Part shown: piece by piece, positions 39,500 through 47,691 of the stretch
Position numbering within the stretch: position 1 is the stretch's first letter
How the letters are laid out: each line of letters begins with the position of its first letter
Assembly (NCBI RefSeq): GCF_002967765.1
Contig: NZ_PUHY01000006.1
Location: 124,001 to 188,000, forward strand
DNA length: 64,000 nucleotides
Origin: Blastopirellula marina
Lineage (GTDB): Bacteria; Planctomycetota; Planctomycetia; Pirellulales; Pirellulaceae
Direction of reading: 5' to 3'
The notes under the pieces: model-generated
Database searches by the model: none
What the model saw: only the letters and a program-made list of their open reading frames with translations
Told to the model about the DNA's origin: nothing
Translations under genes and position numbers: made by a program

Positions 39500-40321
39500 A
39501 TGTACGAAGCGTACTGGAAACTCAAGGCTCGTCCGTTCGAGAATACTTACTCGGAAGCCTCCTATTACCCATCCGAGTCCGCTCAAGCGGCTTTGCTAAA
39601 GCTTCGCTATGCGGTCGAAAATCGACGAGGCGCTGCCATACTGGGTGGTGCTTGTGGCTTGGGCAAGAGCCTATTGGCCCGTACTTTAATCGCCCAGCTT
39701 CCTGACCTGTTCACACCGAAAGTTCACTTGGTCTTTCCGAGGCTGCCGGCTGATTCGCTCATTCCTTATCTGCTACTGAATCTCGGACAAGGCAAGATTA
39801 GCGATACCCCACAAGATCCAAGTGCGGGTGTCTGGCAGCTAGAACAGTTTCTGAAAGCAAATACCCGTTCTGGTAATCACGCGGTCGTAATCGTTGACGA
39901 TGCTCACCTATTAGGTGATCCTCGTTCTCTGGAAACAATGCGTCTACTTACCAATTTCGAGACCGACGGAAAGCTGGATTTGACGTTGATCCTGGTCGGG
40001 CAGACCCAAGTTATTCCGGTCGTCGAACGCTTCCCCGCCCTGGAAAGCCGCATTGGTGTTAAATCTCTAATGCGTTGTTTTAATCCAGACGAAACAGCTG
40101 CCTACGTCACACATCGATTGCGGGTCGCTGGCTGCGAACAAGAGATCTTTGCTGGCGGCGCCCTGGAACGTTTGTACGACCTTACACGAGGCAATCCGCG
40201 AGAAATCAATCGCCTGTGCGACTTGGCACTGTTGATTGGGTACGCAGAGGAACTTCGCCAGATCGATGCCCCTCAAGTGGAGTCGATCCATGAAGAGCTG
40301 GTTTCGGTGGTGCCCGAATAA
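39500..40321 (+). CDS. ExeA/XrtA-associated-type AAA ATPase
   Basis: 273 residues starting at the ATG at 39500. It has the N-terminal YWKLKARPFENT lead (cf. ExeA-type FYGLKxxPF), an intact Walker A GGACGLGKS (residues 49-57), Walker B VVIVDDAHLL (129-138), and a sensor/arginine-finger region with LTRGNPREINRLCDLAL. This matches GspA/ExeA, and the related ATPase that accompanies exosortase-linked exopolysaccharide operons (TIGR03015-like). The latter normally follows a tyrosine autokinase gene, as here. Its partner here is the degenerate P-loop protein. No cytoplasmic membrane helix is present. Confidence 0.88.
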   Translation: MYEAYWKLKARPFENTYSEASYYPSESAQAALLKLRYAVENRRGAAILGGACGLGKSLLARTLIAQLPDLFTPKVHLVFPRLPADSLIPYLLLNLGQGKISDTPQDPSAGVWQLEQFLKANTRSGNHAVVIVDDAHLLGDPRSLETMRLLTNFETDGKLDLTLILVGQTQVIPVVERFPALESRIGVKSLMRCFNPDETAAYVTHRLRVAGCEQEIFAGGALERLYDLTRGNPREINRLCDLALLIGYAEELRQIDAPQVESIHEELVSVVPE

Positions 40322-40382
40322 GTCACCCGTGCTGACGCTTCACACCTAGCGGGATCGCTCGTGCCAATTAGAATCAATCGGC

Positions 40383-41909
40383 GTGAGCAATACGACCGAG
40401 CCAAGCCCGTCCCCTTCCCAACCTCCCTGGTGGATCACCGCGCTGTTAAGCGTCGGGATGGCGGTTGCTGCCCTGCTACTTCGGCTCCCGTTTCTTGGGG
40501 AAAGCTTGTGGGCCGACGAACTACATACGGCCTGGGTAGTCGCGGACGACGCACAAACAATCCCACTGCGTGCCGCAATGGGAAACCAGTCCCCACTTTA
40601 TTTCTTCGGCGTGTGGACCTGGCTGCAGGCCGTGGGCATGCATCAGTGGTCGCTTCGACTCCCCTCATTAATTGCCGGCATCTTCGCCGTCGGCCTCGTG
40701 ACGGCGGTTTCTCATCGCTGGTCGAAAGATGCTTGGATCGCGTTGGGGATCGGCTTACTCGCTGCGATGGACAACGACTGGATCTTTTTCGCGACCGAAG
40801 CACGGACTTATACGCTCGTCCAATGGGTAGCCATTCTACAAGTGCTGCTTGCCTGGGATGCATCCCAGAACGATCGAACTTCCGCTTGGATCGGCTTGGT
40901 GGCTCTTTCGCTGACTAATTTCTATCTGCATTACACCACCATCTTGTTCACCACCTGCGTAGGAATAGCGATTCTGATTTGCGCTAGCGATCGAACGATC
41001 CGAAAGCATTTCGCCCTTGCGAGTATTGGATTACTGCTAGGGATTGGCATCAGCGTGCCTCACCTTATGACCATCTTCGAGCGTCGATCTAACTGGGCCC
41101 AATTCATCTCGGCAACCTCGTCGAATGAGTGGTATCGGTGGGAAACCGTCTTCGCCATGTTGCTCCCTGCCGGTATCGCATCGGTGATTGCCTGGTTTCG
41201 CCATGAAACCAACATCACGAGCATTGATCGTCGACGTTTCGTGTTTCTGATTTTGGTAGTGCTGCTACCCATTACGATAGCCTGGCTCACAACGGCGACA
41301 GGAGTTGCGGCTCTATTTTTTGGTCGCTATCTTTTTTCCGCAGAAACGTGTGTCTTGATTTTATTGGCCAGCATGATGACGTTGCTTCCTGGTCGATGGA
41401 TTGGCCGTGCCGCAATTGTGCTGGCCCTGCTTATTTGTTGTGTCTACCGCCTCCCTACGCAATGGCAAACGATGCGGGGCGAAGAATGGCCGACGATCGT
41501 GAACGCTGTGTCACAAAACATCGAAGCGATGGACACACCACCAGAGATTGTGATTGCGGCCGGCCTGATTGAAACCGACTTCCTGCGAACCAAGCATGCC
41601 AACGAGGCTCCTTGGGACGACTATGCACGCCTCCCAATTGAATCGATTTATCATTTGCCAGAGGCGGCTAAAAAGCGATTCGGCTTAACCTATACCAATT
41701 CTGGCGAACCAACGCCGCGCTACCTGGAAGAGTCAACTCCAGAATCAGTTGTCATCATGATTGTCCGCGGAAACAAAGCGAAAGCAAATCAAGTCGCAAC
41801 CCGGTTCCGAGATGCTTTGCCCGATCGACATTACCAGATAAAAACGCCGAAGCCTCAAGCATCTGGGGTTCAATGGAGAATCCTCGTGCCGCACCTGGGC
41901 GACAATTAA
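40383..41909 (+). CDS. GT39-like multi-pass glycosyltransferase
   Basis: 508 residues from a GTG at 40383, with about ten membrane helices in the first 370 residues. The first periplasmic loop contains GESLWADELHT, where the DE pair fits the catalytic acidic motif of GT39/ArnT-type lipid-linked sugar transferases. SPLYFFGVWTWL follows at the position of the next conserved block. A soluble C-terminal region of about 130 residues follows the last helix. Such enzymes transfer sugars from polyprenyl phosphate to protein, lipid or polymer on the outer side. Its place 62 bp after the AAA ATPase suggests a link with that locus. Confidence 0.8.
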   Translation: MSNTTEPSPSPSQPPWWITALLSVGMAVAALLLRLPFLGESLWADELHTAWVVADDAQTIPLRAAMGNQSPLYFFGVWTWLQAVGMHQWSLRLPSLIAGIFAVGLVTAVSHRWSKDAWIALGIGLLAAMDNDWIFFATEARTYTLVQWVAILQVLLAWDASQNDRTSAWIGLVALSLTNFYLHYTTILFTTCVGIAILICASDRTIRKHFALASIGLLLGIGISVPHLMTIFERRSNWAQFISATSSNEWYRWETVFAMLLPAGIASVIAWFRHETNITSIDRRRFVFLILVVLLPITIAWLTTATGVAALFFGRYLFSAETCVLILLASMMTLLPGRWIGRAAIVLALLICCVYRLPTQWQTMRGEEWPTIVNAVSQNIEAMDTPPEIVIAAGLIETDFLRTKHANEAPWDDYARLPIESIYHLPEAAKKRFGLTYTNSGEPTPRYLEESTPESVVIMIVRGNKAKANQVATRFRDALPDRHYQIKTPKPQASGVQWRILVPHLGDN

Positions 41910-42898
41910 CTGGCGGTCGGTTCCGCGTCTTTGACGGTCTCTTCGATTTGACGCAAGGCCTCGTCCAGACGTTTCAGCTTCAGCGAATCGAACTCATCGG
42001 CTCCTTTCGCCTCGACACTCTTTCGCATTTCGTCCATCCGGCGTTTGATATCCTCGAAGTCTGTTACGTCAGGCTTTGGCTGGGTGGCATCACCACCGGT
42101 GAACGGATCCAACTCGTTACCCATCCGCGGTGCACGCACTCGAATTCTGGGCATGTTCTCCAAAGCTGGCATACGTGCCGGACCATTGTCCGCGATCTTG
42201 ATCAGTTGTTGAAGCTTAGCAAACGAAGCTTGATCTTGCTTCTTCAAATCAGCAGCGCTGTCAGCTTCTACTGTCTTTTCTTTACCGTTGGGAAGGTGCC
42301 ATGTGATGCTGACACTGCCGTCAACGGCCGTACGAACAACAATGCGTTCACCATTTTCGGTTACGTCAATCTCGCGGCTTCCGTTATTGTTCGAGATACG
42401 AACCGAACGTTGAAACCCAACCTGAGGAAGCATCGCCGGCTTGGCTTGTTCCTGGTCGATACGATGTGGACCGAGCTTTCGCTTGAGTTGCTCGATCGCT
42501 TCTTGGGCCATGAAACCAGCCGACTTGTTGCCGCCGCTGGCCAGCCGTCGCAAGGCCGACAATGCCATCGAAGCTGTCTCGTCGTCAGGCGAACCGGCGA
42601 AAGACTTCAGCAAATCGATCGTGCGACTGGCAACTTCTCCGCTGCCATTTTGAGCTGCTTGTTCCATGGCCGGAACGGCAACTTTTCCTAGCTTCGCCAA
42701 TTCGTCGGAGGCGTTTTGCCGCTGAGCAAATTGATTGGCATCCAACTGGCTAATGAGAGTTCGAACGACTTGATCTTGGCGGACCGCAATGTCTTCCGCG
42801 GCATCCGTAATCGGCTCAGCATTAGCCACCGACGTGATGCAAAGAACAACGAATAGCGTTCCCAAAAAGGTCGAAGATGCCAATTGGAGACTCATCAT
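41906..42898 (-). CDS. secreted HEAT-like repeat protein
   Basis: 330 residues with a signal peptide (residues 1-27, ending ANA-E). Residues ~45-140 hold short α-α repeats (SDELAKLGKVAVPAMEQAA and MALSALRRLAS), which resemble HEAT repeats. The middle has a β-type segment REIDVTENGERIVVRT. The C-terminal 60 residues look like a coiled coil. The stop overlaps the stop of the convergent glycosyltransferase gene in a shared TTAA. Function unknown. Confidence 0.7.
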   Translation of the reverse strand: MMSLQLASSTFLGTLFVVLCITSVANAEPITDAAEDIAVRQDQVVRTLISQLDANQFAQRQNASDELAKLGKVAVPAMEQAAQNGSGEVASRTIDLLKSFAGSPDDETASMALSALRRLASGGNKSAGFMAQEAIEQLKRKLGPHRIDQEQAKPAMLPQVGFQRSVRISNNNGSREIDVTENGERIVVRTAVDGSVSITWHLPNGKEKTVEADSAADLKKQDQASFAKLQQLIKIADNGPARMPALENMPRIRVRAPRMGNELDPFTGGDATQPKPDVTDFEDIKRRMDEMRKSVEAKGADEFDSLKLKRLDEALRQIEETVKDAEPTAS

Positions 42899-43204
42899 CT
42901 TGTTCTCACAGGTCCGATACTGGGGCTAATCGAGGTGCGTCACTGAAGGAATCCCCGAAATATAGGCGATCGAGGCGTCCCACGCACCACAGCCTCTACG
43001 TATTCCGGAAAGGAATGGTTGTCGGCTGATAGCACGTTTTCGCTTCAATTTCCCTGCAAATTCCGGGGCAATTCTGTGGTGACTGCCCATTCACACGAAG
43101 CGATTGATCAAAGATTGTCCACATTTTTCAATGTGATAGCAATTTTTGAACGGAGAGTCTGATGATGTTTTCGTGAACTTCACCATCGCCCAGTTCACGA
43201 CTAT
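42899..43204. other. 306-bp spacer, hairpins but no gene
   Basis: Lies between the HEAT-like gene start and the oxidoreductase stop. It contains two inverted repeats: CGTGAACT/AGTTCACG (listed separately) and CACATT-tttc-AATGTG near 43120. A TTGTCCACA matches a DnaA box loosely, but only one copy is present. Confidence 0.4.
43172..43199 (-). terminator. terminator-like hairpin after the oxidoreductase gene
   Basis: CGTGAACT and AGTTCACG form a perfect eight-base stem with a 12-base loop, starting five bases past the stop at 43205. It lacks a proper U-run, so it may instead protect the 3' end. Confidence 0.35.
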
Positions 43205-44455
43205 TTATTCCGATTTGGTCATCGGCTTGGCATAGAGGTTCAAATTGGTGCGAGCGCCGATCATCGCGAACACGCGACGGATTTGATCAAAGCCGGTCGC
43301 CAAGACGAAGTCTGACCGGCGTCCGTATGATTTGGCACCCAAGATATAGAAATTTGGTTCTGGGTGAATCAGCGGAGTCTTATCGTGCGCGTCAGAGTCT
43401 GCGTCTTCATTTGGTCGCCATGCACGTGGCGATTCCGAAACGCAACACGTTGCGACTTGCAGTTCTCGAAACATTTCGAGATCTGGGCGATGACCAACAT
43501 TTGCCACGACTCGATCGAACGTATGCACGCCCTCGTGCTTCCCTGCGAGCGTGACATGAAAGTGATCGTTCTGTGGTTCGTAGTGAATTGCTTTGATCGA
43601 CGTGCCTGGCCAATGATCGACATGGCCATCTTCCGCGGATGCGGCTTGATTCGCTTGTTCGAGCACGCGTTTTCGCTGCGGGTAGGGATCATCCCTTTCA
43701 ATCGCCATTGGACCACCCTGCTCCGTCGGGCAATCGTCGCGTGTCAGCCATACCACATGCGTCTCAAGCGATTCGCGGGCCAACTGACTAAGCTGAACGA
43801 TGTTAGCCGCTGCCGTGAATCCCGATCCGACTACCAAAATCTGCTGATTCGCATATCGCTGGTGATCGGCGTCAGAAGCATTGATGACACCATAGTCTAG
43901 GTGAGCCCGACATTCTCGTTCACCAACCGTGGGATTGCCCCCACCGCCAAGAAAATTGGATTGTCCTTGAACACCACTGCAGTCGAGAACAATCTCACTT
44001 TCAAACAGATGCTCGTGCCCTTCGGCGTCTCGCACGAATGTCACGAAGGGTTCTTCCGCGCGAGCTTCTTCCCCTAGGTTTTCATGCTTTAACTGAGATT
44101 TACGAGCGATCGAGAGAACTTCATGATGCAACTTCAAACCGTCAGAAACCAGGTCGGTTTGCGCCAGTGGAAGCAGATAATGTTCGACAAACTCACTACC
44201 CGTCAGAATTGCATTATCGGCTGGCGGTTGATATCGGTCGTCCTGGGCTGCGAGGGCGGACAACCCCAAAGGCGTGCTGTTCGCGCCAAATGGTGTGAAC
44301 ATCGACACATGTCCCCACTGAAGAAGATGCGATCCGACTTCTCCGGAATCAAATACTGTGACTTCATAACCAAGGAAGCGGGCATAGAGAGCGGCTTCAA
44401 TGCCAATAGGGCCTGCGCCCACAATCACGATCCGAGCTGGAGTATCGACTGCCAT
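43205..44455 (-). CDS. FAD/NAD(P)-dependent oxidoreductase
   Basis: The ATG at 44453-44455 puts the FAD-binding GAGPIGIEAA at residue 14, so I prefer it. A longer form starting at 44566 or 44605 is possible, since no ribosome site distinguishes them. The 416-residue protein has a second Rossmann motif, VVGSGFTAAANIV, near the middle. A GHRPDLEMF segment follows, and the C-terminal SYGRRSDFVLATGFDQIRRVF. This matches two-dinucleotide-fold oxidoreductases akin to flavin monooxygenases and thioredoxin reductase-like proteins. The CxxC of thioredoxin reductase is absent. The substrate is unknown. Confidence 0.75.
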   Translation of the reverse strand: MAVDTPARIVIVGAGPIGIEAALYARFLGYEVTVFDSGEVGSHLLQWGHVSMFTPFGANSTPLGLSALAAQDDRYQPPADNAILTGSEFVEHYLLPLAQTDLVSDGLKLHHEVLSIARKSQLKHENLGEEARAEEPFVTFVRDAEGHEHLFESEIVLDCSGVQGQSNFLGGGGNPTVGERECRAHLDYGVINASDADHQRYANQQILVVGSGFTAAANIVQLSQLARESLETHVVWLTRDDCPTEQGGPMAIERDDPYPQRKRVLEQANQAASAEDGHVDHWPGTSIKAIHYEPQNDHFHVTLAGKHEGVHTFDRVVANVGHRPDLEMFRELQVATCCVSESPRAWRPNEDADSDAHDKTPLIHPEPNFYILGAKSYGRRSDFVLATGFDQIRRVFAMIGARTNLNLYAKPMTKSE

Positions 44456-44732
44456 CCAAGGGAACTTTGCAGAAAGGTGTTGTTGTGGGTTCTTATATCG
44501 TCCAAAAAGCGTCGCAACGGACGATCGCCTGTTCCGATTATAAGGAACATAACGCCGATACGTCATCGCCACCCCGGTAGGTAAGAAATGCTTTGACTTT
44601 AACAATCAGTTTTTCACCCTCCCTTCGGAATCCAACCTAGGTTTACTGGGACAATTTCGCAATCGATTTGTGTCCGTGCATCAGAATGATCGCATTGGCG
44701 CAAAATCGGAGTTTCTGATCCGGGGCAGGTAA

Positions 44733-45860
44733 ATGTTTCAACGAACTACTCGCGTTCTTGTTGTCGACGACTCACCGCTTATCCGCGCGCTGATTTCTGA
44801 TCTCTTAGAAGAAGAGTCGGATATCGAGGTTGTCGGTACGGCCGCCGATGGAATGGAAGCTGTCCGCTTAGCGCGCAGCCTGAAACCGGATGTCATCACG
44901 CTGGACGTCCAGATGCCCAAAATGGATGGCCTTCAAACCTTGGAGAAGATTCTCGAGGAACAGCCAATTCCAGTCATCATGGTCAGTGCCACGACCCAGT
45001 TGGGTGGCCAAATCACGCTGGAAGCACTCGATCGCGGGGCACTCGATTACATTGCCAAGCCCGAAGGCTTGAAAGAAGCGGAAACAACACTTCGCACCGA
45101 ACTTTGTCGAAAGATCCGCTCGGCTGCTTCAACCGATGTCAAACGCGTTCTTTCGATGCGTCGCGAACGGGCTGAAAAACGCCGCCAGCGACAAGAACAG
45201 TCAACCGTTACCCGCGAAAAGAAATCAACGACCTCGACGGCCCCCATCCCAGAAGTGCCGATCTCGGACAAATGCATCGCGTTAGGCATTTCGACAGGTG
45301 GCCCGCCAGCGTTGGCCTCGATTTTCGAGGTTCTGCCGGCCGGCCTACCGCCGATTGTTATCGTGCAGCACATGCCGGCGAATTTCACTAAGGCGTTTGC
45401 CTCGCGGCTCAACTCGATTTCGAAGGTGAACGTCAAGGAAGCGGAAACTGGTGACGTGATCAAACCGGGACATGCATACCTCGCCCCAGGCGGTCTGCAC
45501 TTGGAAGTGCGACGCAACGGACGCGATGGCGGCAAACTGCAAGTTCGGGAAGGCGATCCGGTCAGTGGGCATCGTCCTTCCGTCGACGTGATGATGAATT
45601 CGGTCGCGGGCATCTACGGAAATCGAGTCTTAGGCATCGTGATGACTGGCATGGGCCGCGATGGTTCGGATGGCTGTAAAGCGATTCGTGCCGCTGGCGG
45701 ATTCGTGTTAGGCCAAGACGAAGCCAGTTCCGACGTCTACGGCATGAACAAGGTTGCCTTCCAAGAAGGGAACGTCGATCGACAATTCTCGCTCGACGAA
45801 GCCGCAACAACGATCGCCACGCAAGTTCGTCGCCTTTGGGGCGCGGCCTGCATCGCCTAG
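44733..45860 (+). CDS. cheB: chemotaxis response regulator methylesterase CheB
   Basis: 375 residues with an N-terminal receiver domain (acidic pocket in VVDDSP, phosphorylation site D58 in LDVQMP) and a C-terminal methylesterase/deamidase domain. The catalytic triad S187 (GISTGGPPAL), H213 (VQHMPANF) and D310 (GMGRDGSDG) is intact. A charged linker (about residues 140-178) joins them. CheB removes methyl groups from chemoreceptors. No cheR, cheA or cheW is nearby. A soluble receptor gene lies at 19-20 kb. Confidence 0.95.
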   Translation: MFQRTTRVLVVDDSPLIRALISDLLEEESDIEVVGTAADGMEAVRLARSLKPDVITLDVQMPKMDGLQTLEKILEEQPIPVIMVSATTQLGGQITLEALDRGALDYIAKPEGLKEAETTLRTELCRKIRSAASTDVKRVLSMRRERAEKRRQRQEQSTVTREKKSTTSTAPIPEVPISDKCIALGISTGGPPALASIFEVLPAGLPPIVIVQHMPANFTKAFASRLNSISKVNVKEAETGDVIKPGHAYLAPGGLHLEVRRNGRDGGKLQVREGDPVSGHRPSVDVMMNSVAGIYGNRVLGIVMTGMGRDGSDGCKAIRAAGGFVLGQDEASSDVYGMNKVAFQEGNVDRQFSLDEAATTIATQVRRLWGAACIA

Positions 45861-45895
45861 TTTCGGGCTAGATACTTTCGACCGACGAGACGGCA

Positions 45896-47047
45896 TCAAG
45901 CTCGGTTGACACGGAACGGCTCCAAGTCGATCTCCGGCGTTCTTCCACACATCAGTTGCGCCATGACCACGGCTGTCGCAGGGGAAAGATGAAGCCCACT
46001 GCGATAGTGGCCCGCCGCCAGGAACACATTTGCTAGATGGGGCAGCTTGCCGAGATAGGGAATTCGGTCGACACTTGCGGGACGTAATCCAGCCCACGCG
46101 CGGACCAGCTTGGCTTCTGCCAATTCAGGAACCCAGTGCCTGGCGAAATTCGCAAGGTCTTCGACCGCCTCCGGCGTGGTGGACTTATCGAAACCAGCTT
46201 CCTCGACCGTTGCTCCGACCAAAACGTGACCGTCTCTGCGAGGCACGATGTAGCGAATCCCCTCGTTAATCGGCGCCATGAAGAAACGTTGGCCCGCATC
46301 AAGCAGCACCAACTGGCCCCTAATTGGCTCGATCTCGGGACGCTGCATTCGCCCGCTGAAATGCCCCTGGTCAAGAACATGATCTGCTAAGACTTGCGAC
46401 CACGCCCCCGTCGCCAGGCAGACCGCTTGTGGGGCAATTCTTCCGGAGGCTGTCTCCACAGAGATCAAGCGATCGCCATCGAAATTCCATCGCGTAACCT
46501 CAGTTCGGGCGAAGATCTCGACGCCTCGCTGACGGCAGCCGGCGGCTAAAGATTGGAGATGTCTCGGGTTCCGGACAACCGCCTCACCTGGCAAGAAACA
46601 AGCTTCGCGGATTTCATCGCTTACTCGAACATGGGGAAACTGTTGAGCAACCTCTGACAGATCGAGTCGGACGACCTCGACGCCTTCCTCCTCGTACTGC
46701 AAGCAAGCCATCCGCAGCGAAGCTGCCTCACCGGGATCTCTAGCCAAGTACAGGCCGCCGGTGATCTCGAATTCGTTGTCGATGCCGGTCTCTTCAAATA
46801 GCTGCCCCGACCATTCTGGAAAGAGGCGATGACTCAGTCCGCGTAGCTGCTCGATTGGCTCCCAAGCGTGTTGCTGATTCGCAGGGGGCAACAGTCCTGC
46901 CCCCGCCCAGGATGCTTCACGACCAATCTCCCCCTTATCCAGCAGCGTCACGCGTTGTCCCTGACGGGCAAGTTCGTAGGCAAGAGACAATCCAATTACA
47001 CCGCCGCCGACAATCAAAAAGTCAGCGGTCGAAACATCGCGAGACAA
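45896..47047 (-). CDS. thiO: glycine oxidase ThiO
   Basis: 383 residues. ThiO oxidises glycine to iminoglycine, the source of dehydroglycine for the thiazole of thiamine in aerobic bacteria. The N-terminal FAD motif is GGGVIGLSLAYELA (about residues 13-26). The GEIGREASWAGAG region and the C-terminal GHYRSGLHLSPATA are typical of ThiO. No other thiazole genes (thiS, thiG) are visible. thiC is 20 kb away, so thiamine genes are scattered. Confidence 0.93.
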   Translation of the reverse strand: MSRDVSTADFLIVGGGVIGLSLAYELARQGQRVTLLDKGEIGREASWAGAGLLPPANQQHAWEPIEQLRGLSHRLFPEWSGQLFEETGIDNEFEITGGLYLARDPGEAASLRMACLQYEEEGVEVVRLDLSEVAQQFPHVRVSDEIREACFLPGEAVVRNPRHLQSLAAGCRQRGVEIFARTEVTRWNFDGDRLISVETASGRIAPQAVCLATGAWSQVLADHVLDQGHFSGRMQRPEIEPIRGQLVLLDAGQRFFMAPINEGIRYIVPRRDGHVLVGATVEEAGFDKSTTPEAVEDLANFARHWVPELAEAKLVRAWAGLRPASVDRIPYLGKLPHLANVFLAAGHYRSGLHLSPATAVVMAQLMCGRTPEIDLEPFRVNRA

Positions 47048-47107
47048 CGGGCGAACACCTGAACGGGCAACAGACGGACTAGTAATGAGAATCAGGGAAA
47101 GAGCTGA

Positions 47108-47395
47108 TTATAAGGTTTGAACCGCGGTACCTTTTTCGACTTCCGCGGTTAGCACCCGCTTCAGCAGCATTGGCTCGACTTTGCCTCGGAAACGGATTTT
47201 CCCGTTTATCTCAACAACCGGGACGGTCGTATCAAACTTCTGCCGCAGTTCCGGATCTTGGTCGATGTCAACAAACGTGACTTCCGATACATATTCCCGG
47301 ACGACTTTGGCGGCTTTGTCACAACAAGTGCAACCTGCCCGTGTATAGATAATGACGTTGGCCTTGTACTTTGATGTATTGTCGCTGTTCATCAA
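47108..47395 (-). CDS. glutaredoxin-like redox protein
   Basis: 95 residues from the ATG at 47393-47395. The thioredoxin-fold redox motif is CTCC near residue 22, followed by a helix. The cis-proline loop is VPVVEINGK. Length and pattern match glutaredoxin-like proteins of the DUF836 type, which reduce disulfides or bind iron-sulfur clusters. It lies 60 bp upstream of thiO on the same strand and could be cotranscribed. Confidence 0.88.
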   Translation of the reverse strand: MMNSDNTSKYKANVIIYTRAGCTCCDKAAKVVREYVSEVTFVDIDQDPELRQKFDTTVPVVEINGKIRFRGKVEPMLLKRVLTAEVEKGTAVQTL

Positions 47396-47691
47396 ATTAC
47401 CCTAATCAATCGATGTTAGCACTGAAGCGGATCGAAACGCACCCAATTAACCGCCTGGTGAATGTACGAACCACGGGAATTCCGTGAACGAAAACGGGCG
47501 TCCACTGTCAGACGAAATTTGTAATTGTGTGTTGTTTAGTGAGTAATAACTCTGGTAGTCTATAGCGTGTTTCAACTTATCGGCTCTCCCTAGCATAGGG
47601 AATTTTCACTCTTCCGGGAGCGGAAGGGAAGGACTTGTGGCGCGTTAGTAACGACTCAGGTTAAACTCTTCCCTCGTAAGCGTAGCCTTCC

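Noticed and set aside
43115-43123. TTGTCCACA as a DnaA box and possible origin
   Set aside because: Only a single imperfect box, with no dnaA or dnaN gene nearby.
42899-43204. CRISPR or repeat array
   Set aside because: The inverted repeats are single hairpins; no direct-repeat array is present here or elsewhere in the window.
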